Shown here: positions 44,918 through 54,659 of the stretch, piece after piece
Layout: the number at the start of each line of letters is the position of its first letter
How positions within the stretch are numbered: the first letter of the stretch is position 1
Assembly: GCA_963932145.1 (NCBI GenBank)
Contig: OZ010572.1
Coordinates: 85,863,686 to 85,927,685, forward strand
Direction: 5' to 3'
Source: Acanthosepion lycidas
Taxonomy: Eukaryota > Mollusca > Cephalopoda > Sepiida > Sepiidae
Length of the DNA: 64,000 bases
Program-made: the position numbers and the translations under genes
The notes under the pieces: model-generated
The model's input: the letters and a program-made list of their open reading frames with translations, nothing else
What the model was told of the DNA's origin: nothing
Databases searched by the model: none

Positions 44918-45195
44918 CAGTCAGTTATGTGCCATGCGTGATACACGCTTAGGCGATCATTTATTTCGAAACCTGACTGACGAGGCAGATTTTTTCCCTG
45001 CGGTAGGTTGCCATTTCTTTCTGTGGTAGACCAGTTGCCATCCAAGGATATAGAACTTGGTCTGTACTGCTATTTACACATAGCTGGTGGGGAGAAGAGG
45101 ATTCATACCTTTACCAAGGGGAAATGAATGTAGTGGATTCGACTGATTCCTCAATCTGAGCCGCTATCCATTACTCCACAGAGCCTCCTCTTAGA
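44918..45195 (-). mobile_element. tRNA-derived SINE, inverted (family B), near full length
   Basis: The reverse complement is collinear with 46425-46645 over about 220 bp: gagccgctatccattactcc (head), then aatgtagtggatt, then cataccttta, then tagctggtgggga, then agttgccatccaaggatata, then tgatacacgcttaggcgatc, then ttatgtgccatgcg. The pair fixes the family's length and order. Confidence 0.85.
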
Positions 45196-46424
45196 CCGTA
45201 GTAATCTAATATAGTTTTCGCTGTTTAGTGATTTTTAATAATGTTCTATTATCGCTTTTCCTCATATTATTATATGTCCACCAGCATCATTTCTGCTGAA
45301 TCTTGCATCGTTTCTTTCATTCCATTGGTCATTTTAAGGATTCTACTTCCCAGCATTCAGATTCGTTTTGTTTTTTGTTTTTTTCTTTGTTGCTATACGC
45401 CCGTTCAGTTTGTTCTTTCGTAATACTCTGCATATTGTAGTAACAGAAAATTTATTTTCAAAACTGCATTCACTCTTCACTTCTTTGACTCTTAATTCGA
45501 GATTGCTTAACGATAATCTCATAAAACTTTCTTTTATCTCTCTTGTCTAACTTTTGTAATCTTTGCACTTAAAAAATTCCAGTAGTAGCATACGTCTTTT
45601 GGATTGTTTGAGTTGAAACTTACAGGTAAATAAAGCTAGACTGCAGTATAAGATAACCTGTGCCAAAACTAAAGAAGGTCACACACTTACCTGTATATTA
45701 ACTCAATAATCATAATATCTTTCTATATGTGTTGTATATCAAAAAACCAACAACACGCACTTGTAGGTATCGTATATTGTAACGGTATCACAGCGATGTT
45801 TGTAAATCCGTCAGGTCTACTGATAAACATATTAAAGTCAACAATTTGTGCTACTATTTTATTATTGTATATTAATTTTTATAATATGTCAAATATGCTA
45901 TGAAAACACAAGTTTTAATGCGATATATTTGGGGAAACCTGTTGGGTAAGTGGTATACAGTAATTGTTAGACGTTTGCATTTTATACCCGACATAAAAGT
46001 CGCACCTAGTTTTGGTAAGATTGTTTTAGTCTTGAAAACTCGACATATACGTCACAATTTAAAGTATATGAAGATAGAATTCAGTATTTTATAAATATGC
46101 ATGTATTGCCTGTCTGTTAAATCTTATATGAAGGTGTATACCGTCATTGATATTACAATCTAATAGAAAGTGAATTGTTACAAGGAACAGGTTTATTAAT
46201 GTGGGCAGTGGGACTTTACGACTTTTTAACTTATGTTCTGTTTATTAGTTACTTGATAAATTTCTGTCGCTAGATATTCATTTTCGACATTAACACACAA
46301 ACACCGATAGATGTTTGTGTGCGTTATTTAGTCGTAGGCCAATACTGTACTTTCTACAGTGTGATTCACTTTGTACAGGCCCAAGAGAGGGTTACAAACG
46401 CACAGTTTATGTTGATATATGAGA
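45196..46424. other. Unassigned AT-rich interval
   Basis: Short frames of about 60 codons without motifs. Confidence 0.4.
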
Positions 46425-46645
46425 AGAGTAATGGATAGCGAATTCCAGTCAAATCCATTACATTCACTTACGTGAAAGTTAACTTGAGAAAGGTATGAAT
46501 CCTATTCTTCTCCCCCAGCTATGGGTAAATAGCAGGATAGGCCGGGTTCTATAGCCTTGGATGGCAATTGGTCTACTGCAGAAAGAATACATGATCGCCT
46601 AAGCGTGTATCCCGCATGGCACATAACTGATGGGGAAGGTAACGG
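46425..46645 (+). mobile_element. tRNA-derived SINE (family B), near full length
   Basis: gtaatggatagcgaattcca, then cattcacttacgtg, then aggtatgaatcc, then ccagctatgggtaaatagca, then ccttggatggcaattggtct, then gatcgcctaagcgtgtatcc, then cacataactgatgggg. The inverted partner is at 44918-45195. Confidence 0.85.
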
Positions 46646-46699
46646 TTGACCCTAGACATGAACAGATTACTGATCGACAGAACAACCTATTGGAAGTCG

Positions 46700-47130
46700 G
46701 TTACACAGAGCAGTAAGATGTTGCTCGAGGGGAATTTACTTTTCATCAATAGAATATGGATGGAATCAGAGTGGTTTACAACTATGTGCCTAGCATGATG
46801 GGTCCTAGTCGGGAAGGATCGAAGGAATGTATTAGGCTGGTGCAAAAATAATGTCGGTTTTTGACGTTAAAAATACGTCAAAAACCGACATTGTTTTTGC
46901 ACCAACCTAATAGTTCGTCTGAGCACTTTTCATGGAAGTAGCGATAGAGCAGTGAGAGGTTTGTGAAATTTCATCTGTGAGAGAGAGGTTGGAGGGTAGA
47001 AATAATTTGTCACCGACAAGAACGCAGAGAGGCTTTTGGATTCAATCAAGACTGGAAAGTGAGGACAGGGCAGTACCTAACCAAAATATGACAGCAGTTC
47101 TCCATATTCGGTCTGGCTCTTGCAAAGTTA
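46700..47130 (-). pseudogene. Jockey/CR1-like LINE RT fragment split by a mariner derivative
   Basis: The minus strand from 47110 reads ARARPNMENCCHILVRYCPV, then QIISTLQPLSHR and FTNLSLLYRYFHEKCSDE. At SDE the 79-bp palindrome at 46832-46910 interrupts it, with the TA duplication at both edges. The remainder (46700-46830) is too decayed to read. Confidence 0.75.
46832..46910. mobile_element. Mariner-derived 79-bp palindrome (left-left type), nested in a LINE
   Basis: ttaggctggtgcaaaaataa ... inverted ... caccaacctaa, flanked by TA (46830-46831, 46911-46912). The centre is gtttttgacgttaaaaatac, as in the 101-bp copies but without their extra internal segment. Confidence 0.93.
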
Positions 47131-47194
47131 GAGGATAGCAGGAGAAGAAATGTACGAAAATGTACGGTAATTTAAGATATAAAATATTGGAACC

Positions 47195-47290
47195 GCTGAC
47201 CTGTATGCTACCAGAATGGTTTCATTATTCATTAGGCTGCTGCCTGATGAAACCATTCTGGTAGAGACTATGGTAGCATACAATCAGTGT
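47195..47290. repeat. Hairpin repeat with 18-bp perfect stem
   Basis: ctaccagaatggtttcat (47208-47225) pairs with atgaaaccattctggtag (47247-47264). Outer gtatgctac/gtagcatac also pair. A (TA)n tract follows at 47305-47333. Confidence 0.75.
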
Positions 47291-47300
47291 TTCCATATTT

Positions 47301-47337
<37 letters not shown>

Positions 47338-47399
47338 AATCATTGCTGAATTGGTTCAGTATATATCATCGTAGGGCCTTTTCTCAGACAAGCAATATG

Positions 47400-47744
47400 G
47401 CTTTCGTTTCTTCAGGTCAACTGATGATGGACTGGCGATAATTGCAGAAAAAGATTATCATGCTCTAAAGAAAAACGGTGGAACCTAGGTTTTAGTTTTC
47501 GGCATCTCGGAAGCTTTTGACAGCATTTAGCATACAGATATTCTCCACAAGCTGAAAAGTGTCTCCGGACACATTTTTGAACTGATCCAATCTTTCCTAT
47601 CAAATCGCGAAATGAAAGTCATCTTGAACGGATACTTGTCTACATCCTTTCGTACTAACTCGGATGTCCCCTAGGGCTCCATCCTTGGCCCTAATCTTTT
47701 TTTTTTAATTTTCATTAAATACCTTTCTGATGACATTAGCTCTC

Positions 47745-47808
<64 letters not shown>

Positions 47809-48620
47809 GCTGACAATACAGCTATTTATTTCTGCTTTGATAGCAAGGCTGGTCAGTCTGACCAGGTCAAAATTTGCAGCCGATGTACAAAAACGACCTC
47901 CAGTCTGTCGTTAACTGCGACAAAAGATTTTAACGCCTCCAAAACTTCTCTTCATTAATCATCTGAGTAACCCTTCCAGGCTGATGGTAAACTGCAGGAA
48001 AGTGACTTGTTGCGCCTTCTCGTGCTAACGTTCTCAGCTGATATAAAGTGGAAAGATTATATTGAATCCAATGCTAGGCCAAGAAAGTTGATTCACTATA
48101 TCGCGCGAGACAATTTTTCTCTCCAGAATCTATGTTACATATCTATGTCTACCATTCGTCCATGCTTAGAATAATGCCCACATATCTGGACCAGTGGCCA
48201 TATTGATCCAAAGAAGAATCAGCAATATTATTAATCCTGACCTGACGGCTCGGCTTCAGTTACTTCCCCACCGCCGTAAGGTTGCCTCCCTGTGCCTTTT
48301 CTATAAATACTTTCATGGTAATTTTTCTGAGGTGCATAGACTTTTTGAATTTAAGCACAGTACTAGACTAGCGGTGAGATCTCATCAATTGACTGTTAAG
48401 CTGGCTAGATGTCTATGCTAAGTTTTTCTTGCACTTCTTACTTGTGGAACTTCCTTCCGGATCCATGCTTTCTTTAATCTGCAAAGATTTAAATGTAATG
48501 TCATCTCTATATACTGTCCTCTCTTCTATTTTCACTTATTATTTAATTTCTCTGTTCCTAATTCATCCACATCATGTAATCCCTTGTATTTTAGTAGATT
48601 TACCACCTTACAAAAAGAGT
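47400..48620 (+). pseudogene. Jockey/CR1-like LINE reverse transcriptase, long decayed copy
   Basis: In order on the + strand: DILHKLKSVSGHIFELIQSF, then LSNREMKVILNGYLSTSFRT, then GSILGPNLF, then a YADNTAIYF box (about 47806; the YADD Asp pair is changed to Asp-Asn), then DFNASKT, then the thumb QKRISNIINPDLTARLQLLP, HRRKVASLCLFYKYFHGNFS, and a short tail to about 48620. A 60-bp (CT)n tract at 47747-47807 has expanded inside the coding region just before the palm box. Multiple stops and shifts. Jockey-type order and spacing are kept, so this is the longest RT copy of the family here. Confidence 0.85.
47747..47807. repeat. (CT)n microsatellite within a LINE
   Basis: About 30 CT units, arisen from a ctctcaactctct-like coding stretch. 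Confidence 0.97.
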
Positions 48621-48636
48621 GCTACCGATTAAAATG

Positions 48637-48640
<4 letters not shown>

Positions 48641-48710
<70 letters not shown>
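48641..48710. repeat. (TA)n microsatellite, about 70 bp
   Basis: Pure TA run directly after the LINE 3' end. Confidence 0.97.
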
Positions 48711-48715
<5 letters not shown>

Positions 48716-48761
48716 TTATTAGGAAATGGATTAAATACGATATAGTTTTAATTTATTTGTT

Positions 48762-49084
48762 TAAACGTTATTTTAAATTGATACACATATTTGAGTAGAT
48801 TCTCTGCATTTATTTATTTACATCTACTAGCCTGAATATTCAAGAAATCTTGTTAGAAAAATATGCGTTTGATCACGAGGTTTTTCCTAACTGGGAGTTT
48901 AAGGCACGTCAGACTTAATGATGATTTCCTCTCGGGGATGAGGGTTCGTATCCTGCCGGAGGGTGCATATTTTTATAACTAAATTTCTCGAATATTCAGG
49001 CTGTTAGGTGTAAATAAATAAATATACTGTTTAACAAATAAAACAGAGCATCTACTCAAATCTGTGTATCCATTAACGTTTAAA
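48762..49084. mobile_element. Foldback element with a tRNA-Leu-like loop
   Basis: The left arm (48762 to about 48860: taaacgtt ... tttgagtagattctctgc ... gcctgaatattcaagaaa) is repeated inverted at about 48976-49084 with small indels. The loop (48890-48965) reads ggagtttaaggcacgtcaga, cttaatg, then a variable-arm-like stretch, then gagggttcgtatcctgcc. That resembles tRNA-Leu(UAA): D-loop TTAAGGC, GACTTAA in the anticodon position and a T-arm GGTTCGnnTCC. The anticodon stem no longer pairs, so it is a tRNA relic. A scrap of the right arm (ctactcaaatgtgtataccc) recurs at 52381. Confidence 0.7.
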
Positions 49085-49268
49085 GTTATATACAGTAGCG
49101 GCCATGATATAAGGAACGGAAACAACAAAGACATAAATATGTGTATTACTTAAAAAGTAATGCAGGATTAGCAATTAAATTTTTACCGAATAAAGATTAG
49201 GGTGTAATGCATAAATATTATACAAAGTTACAAAAATTTACATAATAGTTTTTTTAAAAAAATAAAGA
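49085..49268. other. Short unassigned interval
   Basis: AT-rich, nothing recognised. Confidence 0.4.
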
Positions 49269-49853
49269 TTAAAGATGGTGCAAAAATAATGCCGTTTTTT
49301 GACGATTTTTTTTATTATCGTTCACCTATTTATCCAATTTTTTTGACTTCCCTATTTGCTTTAAATGGGGAACGACTGTTGAGTGGTCGACCTCGAGTTC
49401 AACAGCAACTTCTCGTGTGGTTTTGCGAGGATCGGCTTCAATTAAGGCTTTCAAATGTTCGTTATCAACCGCAGTCGGCCGGCCGCGACCGTCTTCATCT
49501 TCGAGGCTCTCGTCACCATTGCGAAATTTCTTGAACGACCGTTGTGCCACACGTTCGTTAGTGGTTCCTGGGCCAAACGGATCATTGATATCACGAGCTG
49601 TCTCGGCAGCTCTTCGGCCTAGTTTTAATTGGAACAAGAAAATCGTGCGGATTTGAATTTTGTCCATGCTGTCGAAAAGCCTGCAAAAAAAATGAATAAA
49701 GAGATTGAGAACGGTAACGAATAACACGATTCGATAGAGCGAAAAACGCGCTTCAAAATGATATATAACATGGCTATATATATCAATGAATTAATTCAGA
49801 AATCATATATAAACGTAACATATGTGAGAAAACGACATTAGTTTTGCACCAAC

Positions 49854-49857
<4 letters not shown>
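49269..49857 (-). mobile_element. Mariner transposon copy B, internally deleted, 589 bp
   Basis: Left tip degraded (ttaaagatggtgcaaaaata); right tip intact (ttttgcaccaacctaa), with TA after it running into a (TA)n tract. Same family as copy A: 49700-49857 matches 11950-12104 closely, and 49345-49560 matches 11725-11935. The deletion removes everything between the linker and the left tip, including the catalytic domain. Confidence 0.94.
49326..49667 (-). pseudogene. Mariner transposase, DNA-binding half only
   Basis: ATG at 49667 (MDKIQIRTIFLFQLKLGRRA) starts a clean 113-codon frame: the first helix-turn-helix (to about residue 55, FKKFRNGDESLEDEDGRGRP), the second (residues 60-105, LKALIEADPRKTTREVAVEL then EVDHSTVVPHLKQIGK), and the start of the linker (KKLDK). 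It then runs into the deletion at about 49330. The usual transposase is about 345 residues, so only the tip-binding part remains. An intact frame of this kind could in principle make a binding-only repressor of transposition, but no expression evidence is visible. Confidence 0.9.

Positions 49858-49887
<30 letters not shown>
49858..49887. repeat. (TA)n microsatellite abutting mariner copy B
   Basis: The tract begins at the element's target TA. Confidence 0.95.
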
Positions 49888-49889
<2 letters not shown>

Positions 49890-50229
49890 ATATTTTTTTA
49901 TAATTTGTGAAGATATTACTCGTGTTTACGTTAATGGTCTCATCACACGAACATACGCGTGCCTGTAAATCGCAGTCGAAACACGGTGTAAGTGTATGTA
50001 GGTACATCAATAATTTTTCATTTTCATTAGGTTAGAATCATTTATTTTAAACAACAATGATTTATTTTTCAATATAACCTCCTTCATTTTAATCCACCTG
50101 ACTCATTGCTAAATAAAAATTATATAAATCATACATGATACGAAGAAAATTTCGCATGAAAATACGCATAATACTTATTTGTCAGGCTAGAAACTTCTTG
50201 ATATTCTCTTGTATGTGTACGTACTTTTA

Positions 50230-50244
50230 GGCACACACACACAT

Positions 50245-50309
<65 letters not shown>

Positions 50310-50310
50310 A
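50230..50310. repeat. (AC)n(AT)n(GT)n microsatellite
   Basis: Symmetric compound tract, so it could itself fold. Confidence 0.96.
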
Positions 50311-50589
50311 GCGCACGCGCGTCTGTATACTATCATTTCAGTATGGACATGTGGATATACCTGCGTATTTGTTAGTAACACTGAGAAAGAGTTAATACAT
50401 TTTGTGTGTCACTGCCTAAACATAGTGGTTTGCGGCCGATTTTCTTTTTCTCTCATTTTTTTTTTTTTTTTTTTGCATCTATGTGCAAACAGACTAATTT
50501 GTGAGTGTGGGCACGTGATTAAATGTAAGTGAGCGAGCGGGAGGTAGTTTATGAGAGTCTGGGTGTATATGCGAGAAATAAAGAGTAAG

Positions 50590-51000
50590 ATGAAACGCAG
50601 TTCGTTAGGTGAATCGTCCATGCGGCGTCGGCCATGTTGACAACAAGCATAGCATCGTTGATTGCCTTCAAAATGGCGGCGTTGACAGCATAAAAAATGC
50701 CTGAAACGGCAAAGAAGGAGACAACTTACGATCCAGTTGCTTGTCATTCTATTAACTCGTCGACGTGAGCCGTAAACCATTCCAGGCCACATGAAGACAC
50801 TCTAGGCCGAAATCCGAGCCTGAAGATTCAAAATTCAGGAGCTGGTGGGGAAACGATTCCATCGATGTTGGCGACGAACCGACTGTCATGGCGCCCCCAT
50901 ATTAATTACGTCCTGGTTATTTGTTACTGTAAATGCCGAGCCCAATGCAAGACCACGTGATTGTTAGCCTCGATTTGAAACGGCAGCTTGTGTAAGCGCT
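50590..51000. promoter_or_regulatory. CpG-rich block with a YY1-type motif; candidate promoter or 5' exon
   Basis: Over about 400 bp there are some 25 CpG dinucleotides (for example gcggcgtcgg, cgtcgacg, ggcgacgaaccg), against very few in the flanks. CAAAATGGCGGC at 50669-50680 is a perfect match to the YY1 core-promoter motif CAARATGGCGGC known from animal housekeeping genes. On the minus strand a GTAAGT donor-like string follows an open stretch that begins ATG TGG CCT (50792 down to about 50735). No downstream exon is visible in the window. A retroelement leader is the main alternative. Confidence 0.35.
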
Positions 51001-52440
51001 AATGAAGAGTAACAACATGTGGTGGAGAAATAAGACGAAATAAGGGGAATGGTAAACGAAGATAGTTTTTGGATGTTTGTTTTTAGTGGGGGAAAATGTT
51101 TTTTTTAAAAAAAAGGAGGGGTAAGTGAGATAAAATAAAGTAAAAGAAAAAAAATCTGAAAATTTTAAACGTGAAACCGATACTGGAAAAAAAGTGATGG
51201 AAAGAGTCAATAGTGAAAATGGGGATAAAGGAATGAAATAAAAAAACAGGAAAAAGAACCCCTGGGACAAAATAATGAAAGAAGAAAATTATAAGCCTAT
51301 AAAAACGACGGAAATTCGAGAGAAAGATGAAGGAAAAGAAATGCTAAAACTGTAGTGCCAAGTTAGAGGAAGAAAATAAAAAGAAATATATAAAAACTGT
51401 AAAACTGAAACTAAAAGAATTTTTTCGTGATTACAGAGTGAAAAACAGTAAGAGAATGCACATTGTTCAAATAGAATATCTTAGTGTAAAAGAAAAGCAA
51501 AAATAAGTAAGGTAAAGTGAAAGTTGGGCATGTGTGAAAAATTAAAGTTGGTAAAGAAAGTTGTTGAAAAAAGAAGTGACTGAAAAAAAAAAAAACAAAC
51601 TCGAGAACGCAGGAAATGAATAAATATCTGCCGAGAAAGGGGATATTGAACAAGAAAATATGAAATAGAAATAAAAAAAAAGAGTAAAGAGAGAAGGAAG
51701 AGTAAATAAATTGGAGAAGGAATAAAAAGGTAGCAGTGGGAATATCTCGCAAGTGTCTGAAGACGAAGATGGAAAGGTCTTTGTCGAGATTCCAATTTGA
51801 AAAGAGACGACAATGTCACATGATGTCAGTCATTAACAATAAAAAAGCAAGGAATATTTTGTTTTTCTCCGATGTTTTTGGAAAAAGGACAAAATGAGAA
51901 AAGGCAGATGAAGGTCGGATTCAAGACGAGCAAATTGGAACTGGAGTGACATTTTATATATTTTTTTCTAAGAATCAAATAAAGAAAGAAAAGCAAACAA
52001 AGCAAAGAAAAACAGTAGAAATAGGCGTGGAGTAGGAAATACCTAATGGTGACGGTTCTATTTTAAAGAAAGCATTAATTGAAGAAAACAAAAACGGGTA
52101 ACAAGAAAGGTAAAAGGATTGTGTAAAGAGTAATTCGTAATTGCTTAAAAATACTTTGTTTAAGTTTCGGGTACGAAAATAAAATTAGCAGAGATATATT
52201 TTGAAAGTTCTCACCAAGAGATGCAGACTTCTTAAGTACGGTAATTGAGTCTTGCTTTGCTCTAATCTCTTCTTGTAGCTAAATGGTAAACCATGCTTGT
52301 CTTGAAAGCAGTTTCCTAGATTAAAATAAAATCATACGACTTTAAATCTTTCGTTAGACAATAATTTCACAGGAACGCCTACTCAAATGTGTATACCCAC
52401 TAGGCAGTAGACTTGGTCTGAAGATCGCATGAAAATGATT
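51001..52440. other. Purine-rich (A/G on + strand) interval, no gene
   Basis: 51000-52140 is strongly A/G-biased. The minus-strand frames across it (51411-51819 and 50917-51270) are Phe/Ser/Leu-rich translations of this bias. The strand asymmetry itself is notable but carries no motif. Confidence 0.45.
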
Positions 52441-52444
52441 CACC

Positions 52445-52466
52445 ATTCACTCACACACACACACAT

Positions 52467-52510
<44 letters not shown>

Positions 52511-52548
52511 ATGTGTAGTTTATATATATATGTGTGTGTAAAATCAAG

Positions 52549-52642
<94 letters not shown>

Positions 52643-52942
52643 ATATATAGAAAATAGGAAAGAACTGGTTAGGTAAATAATCCAAAGTTCTTTAGTATTT
52701 TCTTATTATTTTAAAAAAATAGTGCTCGATACAAAAAATAGAGCATAAATATAATTATTTATTTAAAAATATGATTCCAACACGCTACATAAGAGGTCTC
52801 AGGTTTCAAAACAAGAGCCGAAAACTATTATTATATTGAAGTTTTCGGCTATTATTATATTATATTGAAGTTTTCGGCTCTTGTTTTGAAACATGAGACC
52901 CCTTATGTAGCGTGTTGGAATCATATTTTTAAATAAATAATT

Positions 52943-52986
<44 letters not shown>

Positions 52987-53165
52987 CTTGATTTTATACA
53001 CACACACATATATATAAATATAAACTGCACACACACACACACATATATATAAACTATACACACACATATATATAGAACACACACACATATAAGTTACACA
53101 CACACACACACTTATGCACACACACACACTTATGCACACACACACACACACCTTACGTAATTTTA
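52445..53165. repeat. Large imperfect palindrome containing a TIR element and microsatellites
   Basis: The core, 52641-52945, is the short sister of 8395-8936. Its inverted arms (attccaacacgctacataag ... gttttcggct) meet almost directly at about 52845. Outside the core the symmetry continues: gtgtgtaaaatcaagctata (about 52535) is matched inverted by tatatagcttgattttatac (about 52983), and gtagtttatatatata by tatatataaactat. Arms are interrupted by unequal (TA)n, (TG)n and (CA)n tracts. Open frames across it are repeat translations. Confidence 0.75.
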
Positions 53166-54154
53166 ACAAAAACAGGAGCCTGAGTCGGAAACTAATGTCT
53201 CTTTTTTTCTGCTGGCCAACTACTTCAGAGACGGTTGCTGGTAGTATGCCAGTAGATGTTAACCTTCCTGTAATAGCCGATAATTGTCTGCCTTGTTATA
53301 AAGACCTCAGTGTCAGTCTGACTAAACGATGTCTGTCATGAAAGTGCATACGAATCAATTCTGTCATACAAAAAACATACTTCCGTTATGATTCCTGGAC
53401 ACTTCCTGAACAAAGAGAAAAACAAACAAGTGGTTTTTCAGCACAGTTCGTTTTTAAACGGTGAGTGTGGCATCCACGTTTCAGAGAGCCATTCACAGCT
53501 CCCAAGCACTCATTAATCCCTGGTAATGTTAAGTTGCTAGTGGTGAGAAAAAAAAAGTAGTGTTCTATTAAATAGGTGTCATTGTGTTTTTGTATCTGTT
53601 GTCGTTTAGAGGGTGGATAGTAAATAAATTGGAACTATTATTTTTAGAGCACGTGCTGCATTTATTATTCAAAATAATCAGCTCACAAATATTTTACAAA
53701 CAGTTGCTCCTTCTTTCTGTACAAGATGATCCATTTTCTGACCTCACTACCTTTCAGTCGGTGAGAAAAAAGAGTCAATGTTTTCCCTTTAAATTACACT
53801 TTTGGTAAATAAGGAAGCTATAAGTAAAACGAAAGTGAAGAAACGTGTATAACAGGTTATCTCTAAAGGGAAAGGAGTAAAGATAACTTTTATAATGATA
53901 TTCCTACAATGATAATCACCTTACAAAAGGCCTAAGAGCCACAGGACGTAAAGGGTTACATAAGGAAAAGGCTTATGAAGGAAACAGAAATCTAATTCTA
54001 AACAGGAAACAAGGGATAAACCTCTATTCCAGTTCAAAAGAACATTAACCCAAATTTGTGGCCAAATGTAATATGAACTTAGGTACAAAATGATAACTGA
54101 AACATTAGTTTTATAATTCACTAAAATTTACTGACTAATATCCCCCAAAACACA
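53166..54154. other. Unassigned interval
   Basis: Frames of 66-82 codons (53114-53341, 53584-53808, 53921-54121) without motif. Confidence 0.4.
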
Positions 54155-54405
54155 TGGTCCAGTGGATAAATACGTTGGTTAATTGTTCAAAAAGAGATTC
54201 GACCTAATCCTTGGCTACAGTACAAAAGACATTGCAAAGTTATTAAGAGAAATTAAGTAAAACGGGGATATTCAATGACATGGTACGTGAAATTAGAACA
54301 AACTATCTAAATAAAGGATTCGATTCGAAATTCCAACACCTGAAGAAGGCCGAGGCATCCAAGAGCAGAAACGTCGTGGATGTGACAATAAAGATGAGGA
54401 CATGT
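54155..54405 (+). mobile_element. SINE with GGCCGAAACGTCG-type tail (family T)
   Basis: Head tggtccagtggataaatacg (A-box-like) and agattcgacctaatcc (B-box-like); tail caacacctgaagaaggccga ... gcagaaacgtcgtggatgtg acaataaagatgagga. Third copy of the family. Confidence 0.75.
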
Positions 54406-54451
54406 AAATAGGGAAAATATTTTCTTTATAAAGAAAATATTTTCCCTATTT
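54406..54451. repeat. 46-bp perfect palindrome
   Basis: aaatagggaaaatattttct followed by tta and its exact complement, with no loop. It starts immediately after the SINE tail. Confidence 0.95.
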
Positions 54452-54562
54452 CTCAATGGCGCAAAACATTGATCACGTCAGTTTATATGCTATTTCCCAG
54501 AAACGTTCTTTTGAAAACAACAGAGCAGGCGTCTGTAATAGGATTTGGATGAGAGACATGAA

Positions 54563-54567
<5 letters not shown>

Positions 54568-54626
<59 letters not shown>

Positions 54627-54652
54627 TGTGTGTGTGTGTCCGTGTGTGTGTG
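54568..54652. repeat. (TA)n(GT)n microsatellite
   Basis: About 55 bp TA then interrupted GT. Confidence 0.97.
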
Positions 54653-54659
54653 AATAGAG

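Noticed and set aside
50409-50792. 127-codon minus frame as a protein-coding gene
   Set aside because: Its 3' half is a translation of poly-T and low-complexity sequence. Only the first dozen codons before the donor-like GTAAGT could be an exon, and this is unproven.
51411-51819. Phe/Leu-rich 113-codon minus frames as membrane proteins
   Set aside because: Hydrophobicity comes from the purine-rich + strand; frames overlap in two phases and have no conserved pattern.
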